From: Chryseobacterium luteum
GTDB lineage: Bacteria > Bacteroidota > Bacteroidia > Flavobacteriales > Weeksellaceae
DNA length: 64,000 nt
Assembly (NCBI RefSeq): GCF_000737785.1
Contig: NZ_JPRO01000012.1
Location: 62,001-126,000 of the forward strand
Direction: 5' to 3'
A program made the position numbers and the translations under genes. The notes under the pieces are model-generated. The model was not told the DNA's origin. It ran no database searches and saw only the letters and a list, made by a program, of their open reading frames with translations. Below, piece by piece: positions 35,865 to 44,366 of the stretch; position 1 is the first letter of the stretch; each line of letters starts with the position of its first letter.

Positions 35865-36353
35865 ATGAGATATATATTAAGTCTTTGTGCATTTATATTT
35901 TTATTTTCCTGCACGACACAGAAAACCGATTCAAAATATGCTAAAATAGAATATGAAGCAGGTGCATGCTTTGGATCATGCCCTATTTTTAAATTAACGA
36001 TCAGCCCGGACAGGACAGCCATACTGGAAGCCGAGCACTTCAATTTCTCCAAAGATTTTTCGAAAGGTGAATTTTCAAAACCCCGTGAAGGAACTTTTAA
36101 GGGCGTAATCAAAGAAGCAGATTATAACAAACTGGTTTCATTGCTGGACGGTCTTGATGTAAAAAACCTGAAAGACAATTATGGAACAAGAAATATCACG
36201 GATCTTTCAACCTCTTATCTGAGAATTAATTTTACAGACGGAACTTCCAAAAACGTAGAAGACTACGGCAAAAAAGGAACCGAAAAGCTGAGAGAAGTTT
36301 ACCTCTTCATCGAAGAGCTGAGACATAACCAGCAGTGGGCAAAAGTAAAATGA
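35865..36353 (+). CDS. DUF6438-type lipoprotein
   Basis: The 162-residue protein has a lipoprotein signal (FIFLFSC, lipidated Cys16) and then IEYEAGACFGSCPIFKLTIS, the E-x4-C-x-G-x-CP-x-(Y/F) pattern of the DUF6438 family of Bacteroidetes lipoproteins. The family has no known role. The C-terminal half (DLSTSYLRINFTDGTSKNVE) is beta-rich. It follows the secreted hypothetical gene by 63 bases on the same strand. Confidence 0.75.
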   Translation: MRYILSLCAFIFLFSCTTQKTDSKYAKIEYEAGACFGSCPIFKLTISPDRTAILEAEHFNFSKDFSKGEFSKPREGTFKGVIKEADYNKLVSLLDGLDVKNLKDNYGTRNITDLSTSYLRINFTDGTSKNVEDYGKKGTEKLREVYLFIEELRHNQQWAKVK

Positions 36354-36374
36354 TCCGCTTAAAAATATTTAAAC

Positions 36375-36382
36375 TACCTTTG
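36375..36382 (+). promoter_or_regulatory. DEAD-box helicase promoter -7 box
   Basis: TACCTTTG lies 59 bases upstream of the TTG start at 36441. The leader between them contains a short stem-loop, AATTCCtt / gaGGGAATT, at about 36391-36414. Confidence 0.5.
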
Positions 36383-36440
36383 CATGATATAATTCCTTCA
36401 CATTGAGGGAATTTTATTTTAAATTTAAAAAACAGTTCAT

Positions 36441-37739
36441 TTGAATTTTACAGACCTAAACTTAATAGAACCTATTGCAAAAGCAATTCAGGAACAGGGT
36501 TATACGAACCCAACGCCCATTCAGGAGAGATCTATCCCTGAAATCTTAAAAGGCAGCGACTTTTTAGGATGCGCACAGACTGGAACAGGAAAAACAGCGG
36601 CGTTTGCTATTCCTATTCTTCAGAATTTATCAAAAAACAAGACCAAAAATAATCATATAAAAGCCCTGATCTTAACGCCGACAAGAGAACTTGCCATACA
36701 GATCGAGGAAAACATTAATGCTTACGGAAAGTATCTTCCGCTAAAACAGCTCGTGGTTTTCGGAGGTGTAAAGCAGGGAAATCAGGAGGCCGCTTTGAGA
36801 AAAGGCATCGACATCCTGGTGGCAACCCCCGGCAGACTTCTGGATTTTATCGCTCAGGGAATCATCAGCCTGAAGAACATAGAGATCTTTGTTCTTGATG
36901 AAGCAGACAGAATGCTTGATATGGGTTTTGTACACGACGTAAAAAGAGTCATCAAACTTCTTCCGCAGAGAAGACAGACTTTATTCTTTTCAGCGACAAT
37001 GCCTTCTGAAATCCAGAAGCTGGCTGATTCTATCCTGAATAATCCTGTGAAAGTAGAAGTTACTCCTGTCTCTTCCACCGCAGAAACGATCAAGCAGTCG
37101 GTTTATTTTGTGGAAAAAGACGACAAACTGGATCTTCTTTCCCATATCCTGGTGAACGATATCGCAGATTCCGTACTGGTATTTTCCAGAACGAAACACG
37201 GTGCCGACAAAATTGCAAGGAAACTTCAGAAAGACAATATTTCAGCAGAAGCCATCCACGGGAACAAATCCCAAAATGCAAGACAGAATGCCCTGAATAA
37301 TTTTAAGGCCGGAAAAACAAGGATTCTGGTCGCTACAGACATCGCTGCAAGAGGTATTGATATTGATGAGCTGAAATATGTGATCAATTTCGAACTTTCG
37401 GATGTTTCCGAAACGTATGTACACAGAATCGGAAGAACGGGAAGAGCAGGTGCTGAAGGATCTTCAATCTCTTTTGTAGACAGTCTTGATCTTTTAAACT
37501 TAAGAAATACAGAGAAACTGATCGGGAAGAAAATTCCTGTGGTAAAGGATCACCCTTTCCATACTGACAACCTGATAGCCCAGAAAAGGGACTCCAATAA
37601 CAAGCCTATGGCAGGAGGCGGCGAAAGAAGATCTTCGCCAAGAGGTCCAAAGCCTCAGAATAACAACAATAAGCCTGCAGGCAGCACACCAACGGGACTC
37701 AAGAAACCTAAGAATAAAAATTTCACCAGAAAAAAATAA
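36441..37739 (+). CDS. DEAD-box RNA helicase (RhlE-like)
   Basis: The 432-residue protein has all helicase motifs: Q motif ([13 protein letters not shown]), motif [12 protein letters not shown] near residue 48, [25 protein letters not shown], and [12 protein letters not shown] near 330. The last 50 residues are basic and Gly/Pro/Asn-rich, an RNA-binding tail. The start is TTG, with [16 protein letters not shown] as in relatives; no ATG is suitably placed. The long leader with a hairpin could allow temperature or autoregulatory control, as for other DEAD-box genes, but this is inference. A strong terminator follows. Confidence 0.9.
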   Translation: MNFTDLNLIEPIAKAIQEQGYTNPTPIQERSIPEILKGSDFLGCAQTGTGKTAAFAIPILQNLSKNKTKNNHIKALILTPTRELAIQIEENINAYGKYLPLKQLVVFGGVKQGNQEAALRKGIDILVATPGRLLDFIAQGIISLKNIEIFVLDEADRMLDMGFVHDVKRVIKLLPQRRQTLFFSATMPSEIQKLADSILNNPVKVEVTPVSSTAETIKQSVYFVEKDDKLDLLSHILVNDIADSVLVFSRTKHGADKIARKLQKDNISAEAIHGNKSQNARQNALNNFKAGKTRILVATDIAARGIDIDELKYVINFELSDVSETYVHRIGRTGRAGAEGSSISFVDSLDLLNLRNTEKLIGKKIPVVKDHPFHTDNLIAQKRDSNNKPMAGGGERRSSPRGPKPQNNNNKPAGSTPTGLKKPKNKNFTRKK

Positions 37740-37741
37740 TA

Positions 37742-37775
37742 AAAAAGCTTCTCAATACATGAGAAGCTTTTTTTA
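37742..37775 (+). terminator. terminator of the RhlE-like helicase gene
   Basis: The stem AAAAGCTTCTCA / TGAGAAGCTTTT has a short loop and a T-run, directly after the stop codon. Confidence 0.85.
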
Positions 37776-37855
37776 GGTCTAAAAAAAGACAATTTATTTA
37801 TACTTTGTTTATTTTACTCCTTTCCCGAATTCAGGTTATATCAGTATGTACGTAC

Positions 37856-39013
37856 CTATATTTCTTTTTCCAATTCTTTCCGAACCGAAAAGCAGTAAGC
37901 AATGATACTAAAAGGCAGGCATGCTGCCAGATAAGTAGTGGGAAAAAGATTATCATAAAAGCCCAATCCGAAAAGCAGATACTTTTCCAGCACAAAATTG
38001 AGCATTGCCAGGAAAACAATATACGCTGAAAAATAAAATACATCGCTTATTTTTTTGACATAAAATGATAAAAAAATGGCTATTACCAGGAAAAACAGCA
38101 TAACAAATTTATTACTCTGTCCCTGAAGAGCCAGAGGATTATGCTGTATAATATAATCTACATTTTTCGCAGGAAAAAAAACGGTCAGCATTAATACAGC
38201 TATGGTCAGCAGAAAAGCTCCTGATACTTTTATCTTACGGCCTGTGTCAATGGCTAAAAAGGGCTTTAATAAAAAAATAATCAGTGGAATAACAGCTACA
38301 CTTCGTGTCAGGAATAAAATGCCAAGACCTATGCCTAACATTACCGGTTTTTGAAAATAATTATCTTTAAATTTATTGTGCCAGAAAAGAATAAATGCGG
38401 CAACAAACATAAAAGAAGAAATAAAATCACTCTTACAGACTGCTTCATAAATATAAGACAGAGATATTCCAAGCATCAATATGGCAGTGAACCTGATCAT
38501 ATTGTTTTTAAATTCGCGCAGAATGGTATAGGAAAACAGTAAAAATGCCATCACCTGAAGATAACCTACATTTCCTAAAAGATAGGACGGAAGAGCTAAC
38601 AAAAGCTGTCCCGGAAGGTATGAGGACAAATTCCCCATAAAGTTATATGTATCATAAATATACTTACCGTGAATCCAGTACTCTAACGAAAAGTTCAGTG
38701 TCTGCCACCTGTCTATATTCAATTGGTAAGGATCTTTTAGAACATGGCAAAAAACTATGTATATAAGCGCAAAAACACCGGTCAGCAGATAAACAAGTTT
38801 TGCATTTATTTTTTTTGTCAACAATTGATTTTTTCTGAGGAAAAAAATTGAAATATGGACAGCTATAAATACTACAATTAAAATATTGAAGGGAACAACC
38901 GACTGTCGGATCCCGTATTTGATCAGGAATAAAAAGTTAATTATAAAATAGACTGCAAACAGTAACAAGCTGTTTGTTCTGCTATTTTTTACATTGTTCA
39001 ATATTTTATTCAT
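37856..39013 (-). CDS. polytopic membrane protein, possibly GT-C-like
   Basis: The 385-residue protein has about ten membrane segments and two hydrophilic loops. The first large loop contains DPYQLNIDRWQTLNFSLEYW, an acidic periplasmic motif reminiscent of GT-C membrane glycosyltransferases, but no family-defining motif is complete. It is the last gene of a minus-strand operon, starting 2 bases after tatD stops. Codon use looks more AT-rich than its neighbours. The glycosyltransferase idea is weak. Confidence 0.6.
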   Translation of the reverse strand: MNKILNNVKNSRTNSLLLFAVYFIINFLFLIKYGIRQSVVPFNILIVVFIAVHISIFFLRKNQLLTKKINAKLVYLLTGVFALIYIVFCHVLKDPYQLNIDRWQTLNFSLEYWIHGKYIYDTYNFMGNLSSYLPGQLLLALPSYLLGNVGYLQVMAFLLFSYTILREFKNNMIRFTAILMLGISLSYIYEAVCKSDFISSFMFVAAFILFWHNKFKDNYFQKPVMLGIGLGILFLTRSVAVIPLIIFLLKPFLAIDTGRKIKVSGAFLLTIAVLMLTVFFPAKNVDYIIQHNPLALQGQSNKFVMLFFLVIAIFLSFYVKKISDVFYFSAYIVFLAMLNFVLEKYLLFGLGFYDNLFPTTYLAACLPFSIIAYCFSVRKELEKEI

Positions 39014-39015
39014 CG

Positions 39016-39786
39016 CTAAAGATTATCACTAAAAATTCTCTTTGCATTTTCCGTAGTTATCTTATCAATTTCAGAAAAATCTTTCCCATAGATATTCACC
39101 AGCTTTCCGGCTACCAGATCGAGATATGAGCTTTCATTTCTTTTCCCCCTGTGCGGAACCGGAGCCAGATAAGGTGAATCCGTTTCCAGAACGATCTTAT
39201 CCAGAGGAATTTCATTCAGGAACTGATCTATTTTTCCGTTTTTAAAAGTCACAACTCCACCTATTCCCAGTATGAAATTGAGATCAATGGCGTGCCTGGC
39301 CTGCTCCAGATCTCCTGAAAAACAATGGAAAATACCTCGAAGTTTAGGATGCTTTTTTCTTTCCAGCACCTCGAATGTTTCATCAAAGCTTTCTCTTGTA
39401 TGGATCACGATAGGAAGATCTTTTTCTATGGCCCAGTCGATTTGCTGTTCAAAAGCTTTTACCTGAATATCCAGCGTCGTCTTATCCCAGTAAAGATCGA
39501 TCCCGATCTCTCCTATCGCAGGAAAATGCCTCTCATCCAAGTAATTTTTAACAATTTCAAGCTCCTTTTCCCAGGATTCAGGCTTTACGTAGCACGGGTG
39601 AAGTCCCATCATGGAAATAACCTGTCCGGGATATTCAACTTCCAGATGAAGCATCTTTTCATGAAATTCAGAATCAATGGCAGGAAGATAAAACTTGGTA
39701 ATTCCTTTATCTAAAGCTCTCTGAATTGCTTCTTTTCTGTCTTCATCAAATTCCTCCGCGTATAAATGGGTATGTGTATCAATCAT
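39016..39786 (-). CDS. TatD-family metal-dependent DNase/hydrolase
   Basis: The 256-residue protein is a TatD-type TIM barrel. It has the metal ligands IDTHTHLY at the N-terminus, the Glu of AIGEIGIDLYWD near residue 90, the His in PIVIHTRESFDE near 130, FHCFSG near 150 and the Asp in VLETDSPYLAP near 200. Family members are metal-dependent 3'-5' DNases or general hydrolases. It is one of four tightly packed minus-strand genes, starting 4 bases after the DUF4269 gene. Confidence 0.92.
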   Translation of the reverse strand: MIDTHTHLYAEEFDEDRKEAIQRALDKGITKFYLPAIDSEFHEKMLHLEVEYPGQVISMMGLHPCYVKPESWEKELEIVKNYLDERHFPAIGEIGIDLYWDKTTLDIQVKAFEQQIDWAIEKDLPIVIHTRESFDETFEVLERKKHPKLRGIFHCFSGDLEQARHAIDLNFILGIGGVVTFKNGKIDQFLNEIPLDKIVLETDSPYLAPVPHRGKRNESSYLDLVAGKLVNIYGKDFSEIDKITTENAKRIFSDNL

Positions 39787-39790
39787 TTTC

Positions 39791-40306
39791 TTAAAATTTT
39801 AACAGATCTTCGTAAGGGTTTTCCAACTTCATCAGCAAACCGAAAGCTGGTTCAGTCTTGATTCCCTGTTTCTTAAGTTCTATTATTTTATGTTTAAAAT
39901 CTTCTCCTTTTTCTTTTAATATTTTATATTCAGCAATCATGTGCTGATAAGCATCCTGTTCAGCTGAGGGTTTGTTCTGCCCGAAAATCTCTATTGGAAA
40001 TTCTTCCAGCATAAAGTTCAGGACGATGCTTTTTTCACCATTTACGATACTATTTTCAGCATTTACAGGAATTAACCGGCTAAACATGATATCATCCAGA
40101 AAGTGTTTCTCCAATCTAAGATCTACCTCACAGATAATATCCAGATCGCTGCCTTCAACATCAATTTCAATAGGAATGGTTCCGGCAAGAATCGGAGAAT
40201 AGGGTTTTAATTTCTCAAAGACCTGATATTTTTTAAGAACTTCATAAGCTCTCTTCTGTCTTTCGTTGCCCGATTTGAGATAATCAAGGTTCGTGAAATC
40301 AATCAT
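39791..40306 (-). CDS. DUF4269 domain-containing protein (nucleotidyltransferase-like)
   Basis: The 171-residue protein carries LAGTIPIEIDVEGSDLDIIC near residues 40-60 and then IPIEIFGQ-type strands. The G-x6-D-x3-SDLDI pattern resembles a minimal nucleotidyltransferase acidic triad and fits the DUF4269 family. No substrate is known. It overlaps the upstream GSCFA gene by 8 bases, showing co-translation. Confidence 0.78.
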   Translation of the reverse strand: MIDFTNLDYLKSGNERQKRAYEVLKKYQVFEKLKPYSPILAGTIPIEIDVEGSDLDIICEVDLRLEKHFLDDIMFSRLIPVNAENSIVNGEKSIVLNFMLEEFPIEIFGQNKPSAEQDAYQHMIAEYKILKEKGEDFKHKIIELKKQGIKTEPAFGLLMKLENPYEDLLKF

Positions 40307-41258
40307 TCAAAAATATTTTATGCCTTACTTTTTCCCTCTGGGCTTCAATTCTCTGACTTAATTTTTCTCTAAATTCAATATACTTTGGATCCTTTTCGTC
40401 CTCCGTTCTGTGTTCCAGAGCCTTATTAATTTTAAAATTTTCCCTGATAAAACTTTTCGTCTCATCTGAAAAATAAGCTTCCCCGAATTTATCGAAGATA
40501 TAACTGACAGCCTGTGGTGTCGGATGGATCATATCTTCCTTATAGAAACGGTAATCACGCAGATCATCCATCAATATTTCATAAACAGGCAGGTAACGGC
40601 AGTTTTCCAGCTGCGAAACAGCTTCATGAACCGCTGTGATCAGTTTGGATTTGCTCAGCTGATTTTCTATCATACCGTCTTTTGTATGCCGGACCGGTGA
40701 AACAGTAAACAGGATCTGAACATCATCCCTGCAGATATCTTTCAGGTTTAAAACCGTATTATAGATTGAATCGGCAAGTTCCTGATGGGAAAGCAGCCTT
40801 TTTTCAAAAAATTTCTGTGGGATCTTGTGACAGTTGGCAACCAGTTTGTTCTTTGGAATAAATTCATAAATAAATGAGGTTCCGTAAGTAATGATCACCC
40901 AGCCTGCATCCTGTAAAAACCTGTTTCCCACCTCTATCCCGGCATTGATCCTGTCCAGGGTCTGGTGGACATACCTTCTGTCGAAGCTGCTGTGATGATC
41001 CAGGGAGATAAATTCTTCATTGAAAGCGATCAGTTCATCTTCCGTATAGAACTCCGAATCATGGAGCCTTTTAACGGCATTACTGATCGAAAACGGGTTA
41101 AAAATGGTTCCAAAAGGATTATTGACCGTCTGTAGCTGCCCCTGCTCCAGCAAATCTGTCATTTCCGAGGCAAAACAGGATCCTATTGAAAATATTTTAT
41201 CTTCAACATCAATCTTTTTTTCTGACTCAGGAATGTCAACTTCAGTTCTGAATTTCAT
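40299..41258 (-). CDS. GSCFA domain protein (SGNH-hydrolase-like)
   Basis: The 319-residue protein contains the name-giving motif IFSIGSCFASEMTD near residues 23-36, NPFGTIFNPFSI near 47, and a C-terminal DMIHPTPQAVSYIFDKFGEA near 222 with the conserved His of SGNH-like folds. Related proteins are thought to be esterases acting on envelope polymers, but the reaction is unproven. It is the first gene of the four-gene operon. A short inverted-repeat element lies just upstream. Confidence 0.88.
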   Translation of the reverse strand: MKFRTEVDIPESEKKIDVEDKIFSIGSCFASEMTDLLEQGQLQTVNNPFGTIFNPFSISNAVKRLHDSEFYTEDELIAFNEEFISLDHHSSFDRRYVHQTLDRINAGIEVGNRFLQDAGWVIITYGTSFIYEFIPKNKLVANCHKIPQKFFEKRLLSHQELADSIYNTVLNLKDICRDDVQILFTVSPVRHTKDGMIENQLSKSKLITAVHEAVSQLENCRYLPVYEILMDDLRDYRFYKEDMIHPTPQAVSYIFDKFGEAYFSDETKSFIRENFKINKALEHRTEDEKDPKYIEFREKLSQRIEAQREKVRHKIFLND

Positions 41259-41263
41259 TTTTT

Positions 41264-41328
41264 AGGTAGCAGGTGGCAGATAACAGGTGGCAGGCATCTG
41301 TGAAACCCACAGCCTGCTACCTGTTACC
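41264..41328. repeat. short intergenic palindromic element (AGGTAGCAGG family)
   Basis: AGGTAGCAGG (41264-41273) is inverted as CCTGCTACCT (41313-41322). The left arm also holds direct repeats of AGGTGGCAG. It lies between two minus-strand genes, 5 bases upstream of the GSCFA start. Confidence 0.55.
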
Positions 41329-41338
41329 GTCAATCTTA

Positions 41339-42310
41339 TTAGCTTTCTCTTCTCAACAGATAATTAGCCAGTTCTATGAAAGGTTTTTTCTTTTCTTCAG
41401 GAATATTGATCTTCTCCAGGTAGCTCTGCCCTATTTCGTTATGTTTTTCGATCAGACGCAGGGCCTTTTCATCCACTTTGGTTCTTCTGAATATTTTTTC
41501 AACACCATATACTTTATCGATATTATCGGTCTTTTTGCCATACCAGTGATCCAGCTCTTTTCTTTCTTCTTCCGTGGCATGTTCCCTTGCCAAAAGATAG
41601 AGAACGGTTTTTTTATTTTCATAAATATCTCCGGCATGTTTTTTCCCAAACTGAGCCTGGTCTCCAAACACATCAAGATAATCGTCCATGATCTGGAATG
41701 CGATCCCGATATGTTTTCCGAAATTGAAAATAGCTTTGGCATCTTTGAAATTGGCTTTTGCAATAAGCGCTCCTATTTCAAAGGAAGATGCACTTAAAAC
41801 TCCTGTCTTATAGGTAATCATCCGGATGTAATCATCATATGTCACATTTTCCTGGGTTTCAAAATTGATGTCATACTGCTGCCCTTCACACAGAAGAAGT
41901 CCGGTATGGGTAAAAATCCTGATGCAGGCCTTAAAAATTTCGGGTTCAAGATCTTCAAAAAACTTATAAGCTTTCAGCATCAGCCCGTCTCCTGAAAGAA
42001 TTCCAACATTGATCCCATGAAGGGTATGGATGGTAGGCTTGTTTCTTCTCAGGGGAGCTTCATCCATAATATCATCATGGATAAGAGTGAAATTATGGAA
42101 AAATTCTATGGCCAGCGCCGGTTTTATAGCCTGTTTAAGGTCTCCACCGAATAAATCGCACGCCATCAGTACCATAATAGGACGAAGACGCTTTCCTCCG
42201 TGGGAAATGATGTAGTTCATCGGATCATAAAGTTCTGCAGGCTTGTCTTTAAAGGTATACTTGGTGATGGCTTCAGCAACGATCTGTTGGTATCTGTCTA
42301 AAAATTCCAT
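41339..42310 (-). CDS. polyprenyl (geranylgeranyl/octaprenyl-type) diphosphate synthase
   Basis: This 323-residue trans-prenyl synthase elongates allylic diphosphates with isopentenyl diphosphate. It has the first aspartate-rich motif DDIMDEAPLRRNKPTIH near residue 80 and the second, QIMDDYLDVFGD, near residue 215, with GGKRLRP near residue 34. Residues before the first DDxxD that set chain length (LIHDDIMD) do not decide the product. It uses the C5 units made by the mevalonate pathway (mvaD is at 47568). A promoter box lies 21 bases upstream of the start. Confidence 0.9.
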   Translation of the reverse strand: MEFLDRYQQIVAEAITKYTFKDKPAELYDPMNYIISHGGKRLRPIMVLMACDLFGGDLKQAIKPALAIEFFHNFTLIHDDIMDEAPLRRNKPTIHTLHGINVGILSGDGLMLKAYKFFEDLEPEIFKACIRIFTHTGLLLCEGQQYDINFETQENVTYDDYIRMITYKTGVLSASSFEIGALIAKANFKDAKAIFNFGKHIGIAFQIMDDYLDVFGDQAQFGKKHAGDIYENKKTVLYLLAREHATEEERKELDHWYGKKTDNIDKVYGVEKIFRRTKVDEKALRLIEKHNEIGQSYLEKINIPEEKKKPFIELANYLLRRES

Positions 42311-42330
42311 AAAAATCTTTTAAGTTTAAA

Positions 42331-42338
42331 CAAAAATA
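42331..42338 (-). promoter_or_regulatory. polyprenyl synthase promoter -7 box
   Basis: TATTTTTG on the minus strand lies 20 bases upstream of the ATG at 42310. Confidence 0.5.
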
Positions 42339-42352
42339 CAATTTTTCAGGGC

Positions 42353-42390
42353 TTATAAAACAAAAAACTTTGCCCCGGGGGACAAAGTTT
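42353..42390 (-). terminator. terminator of the DUF47-PiT operon
   Basis: AAACTTTG / CAAAGTTT with a GC-rich inner stem (CCCC/GGGG) is followed on the minus strand by TTTTTTGTTTT. It lies 25 bases past the PiT stop codon. Confidence 0.8.
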
Positions 42391-42414
42391 ATATTATGAT
42401 TTCAACTTTTAAAA

Positions 42415-43557
42415 TTAAGTCAGAAATGTTACTGCAAGATAAGTAATTGCCGCAACAATTGCTGAAATAGGAATCGTTAATACCCAAGCCCAAAGAAGGC
42501 TTACTGTGATTCCCCATCTTACGGCAGAGATTCTCTTCGTCAATCCAACCCCGATGATAGATCCTGTGATTGTATGGGTGGTAGAAACAGGAATACTAAG
42601 CTGATCTGTAATAAAAAGTGTGATTGCTCCTGCAGTTTCAGCACTTACCCCTTCTAATGGAGTTACTTTTGTAATCTTAGTCCCCATTGTTTTGATGATC
42701 TTCCAGCCACCACTCATTGTTCCTAAACCAATCGCAAGGAATGATACCAAAGGAACCCAAAGGTAATGCTGGGCAAAGTAATCAAAACGGCCCGCAGACG
42801 GTATATTAAGATAAACAGGGTCATGAAGCATCTGCACGTGATAATAGATGAGGGCTGCCCCAATGATTCCCATTACTTTCTGAGCATCGTTCAGACCGTG
42901 TCCTACACTGAAAAGTGCTGAGGAAACAAGCTGTAATCTCTTGAAAGACTGATCTGCTTTGTATGGGTTTGATTTTTTATAAAGGTGAACGATGATTAAT
43001 GTAATGATGATCGATATCACCATCCCTATTATCGGAGCCATAAAAATGAACAGGAAAATAGGAATTACTTTATCAAATTTCACGACATTCTGAGTCGTTA
43101 ACTGGAGAAAGGCTTGTTTGAATGTGGCAAATACCCCTAAATCCGGTTGTGCTGCAACAACATCATGATAATCCAGCATAAAAGCATGCATCAGAGCAGC
43201 TCCTAAAAATCCTCCAATAAGGGTATGTGAAGATGAAGACGGGATACCAAACCACCACGTTAAAAGGTTCCAGGCGATTGCTGCCAAAAGACCTGAAAAT
43301 ATCACCTCCAGAGTGATAAAATTCTCATTAACTGTTTTAGCAATTGTATTTCCTATCCTGAATTCACCTATGACGTAGGCTGCTAAAAAGAATGCGGCAA
43401 AATTCCAGAGTGCTGCCCAAAGTACAGCCTGGAAAGGACTTAAAACCTTTGTAGAGACAATGGTTGCGATTGAATTGGCCGCGTCATGAAAACCATTAAT
43501 ATAATCGAAAATTAAAGCCAAAGCAATAATAACCGTAAGTAAAATCGGAAATTCCAT
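42415..43557 (-). CDS. low-affinity inorganic phosphate transporter (PiT family)
   Basis: The 380-residue inner-membrane protein has about ten membrane segments and the duplicated PiT signature: GFHDAANSIATIVSTKVLSP near residue 22 and VGHGLNDAQKVMGIIGAALI near residue 218. The family imports metal-phosphate by cation symport. It follows the DUF47 gene by 19 bases in one operon. DUF47 proteins are PhoU-like regulators commonly paired with PiT. Confidence 0.92.
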   Translation of the reverse strand: MEFPILLTVIIALALIFDYINGFHDAANSIATIVSTKVLSPFQAVLWAALWNFAAFFLAAYVIGEFRIGNTIAKTVNENFITLEVIFSGLLAAIAWNLLTWWFGIPSSSSHTLIGGFLGAALMHAFMLDYHDVVAAQPDLGVFATFKQAFLQLTTQNVVKFDKVIPIFLFIFMAPIIGMVISIIITLIIVHLYKKSNPYKADQSFKRLQLVSSALFSVGHGLNDAQKVMGIIGAALIYYHVQMLHDPVYLNIPSAGRFDYFAQHYLWVPLVSFLAIGLGTMSGGWKIIKTMGTKITKVTPLEGVSAETAGAITLFITDQLSIPVSTTHTITGSIIGVGLTKRISAVRWGITVSLLWAWVLTIPISAIVAAITYLAVTFLT

Positions 43558-43576
43558 TTCTGTGAGTTATAATTGT

Positions 43577-44215
43577 TTAAGCGTATTTAATCATGATGTT
43601 CTCAATCGTGTTGGCAACATCTTCTGCTTTGTCAGTTACTATTTCAAGATAATTAAGTACAGATGAAACTTTAATAATGTTAATCGCATCATTGGTTTCA
43701 AACAAATCTACCATTGAATTGGAAAGCAGATCGTCTGCAATATTTTCAATAGAGTTTACTTTGATACAAGCTTCTTTCACCTGGTCCATGTTTTTGAATC
43801 CTTTCAGGTTCTTCATGGCATTCTGGATTTCAAGACAAGCTTTGTGGATTAACAATGAAAAGTCTGAATAAGCCTTCATTTCCGGCGACTTGTACAGGAA
43901 GATGTATTTTGTGGAGGCGTAGATGTAATCAGCGATATCATCAAGGCCTGTAGCCAGTGTGTGGATATCTTCACGGTCGAACGGTGTAATGAAGTTTTTC
44001 CCCAATTCAATGAAGATCTCATGTGTAAGTTCATCATTTTTGTGTTCGTAGTCGCTCATTCTTTTTAACATCGTATCGTCGTTAAGATCGAAATCTTTGA
44101 TACCGTTGTTAAAGTCTTCAGACATTGCAACCAGGTTTTCAGTTACTTTTTCAAAAAGTACAAAGAAGATTTTATCTTTGGGTTGAAAAGCGTGGAAAAT
44201 ATTACCAATTCCCAT
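43577..44215 (-). CDS. DUF47 family PhoU-like protein
   Basis: The 212-residue all-helical protein matches DUF47/PhoU-like proteins: KDKIFFVLFEKVTENLVAMS near the start, EHKNDELTHEIFIELGKNF and ITPFDREDIHTLATGLDDI near residues 75-95, and IENIADDLLSNSMVDLFE in the second repeat. It probably controls the adjacent PiT transporter from the cytosolic side. The ATG at 44215 (MGIGNIFHAF) is preferred over an upstream in-frame ATG that would add 9 residues. Confidence 0.88.
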   Translation of the reverse strand: MGIGNIFHAFQPKDKIFFVLFEKVTENLVAMSEDFNNGIKDFDLNDDTMLKRMSDYEHKNDELTHEIFIELGKNFITPFDREDIHTLATGLDDIADYIYASTKYIFLYKSPEMKAYSDFSLLIHKACLEIQNAMKNLKGFKNMDQVKEACIKVNSIENIADDLLSNSMVDLFETNDAINIIKVSSVLNYLEIVTDKAEDVANTIENIMIKYA

Positions 44216-44315
44216 TGTTATGTATTTATAATTTGAGTGCAAATTTCCTAAAAAAGGATTTGCCCTGAAACAATATGACGTTAAGTTTTGTTAACATACC
44301 ATTACCCTCTGATTA

Positions 44316-44346
44316 TCAAATAAAAAAACCGGCCAGAAGCCGGTTT
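44316..44346 (-). terminator. terminator of the deaD-like gene
   Basis: The stem AAACCGGC / GCCGGTTT is followed on the minus strand by TTTTTATTTG, 20 bases past the stop codon. Confidence 0.85.
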
Positions 44347-44366
44347 GTAGTATATATTGAGATGCT

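Noticed and set aside
37805..38029. Small plus-strand frame after the RhlE-like helicase
   Set aside because: It overlaps the C-terminal coding part of the minus-strand membrane protein and lacks a start context or domain.
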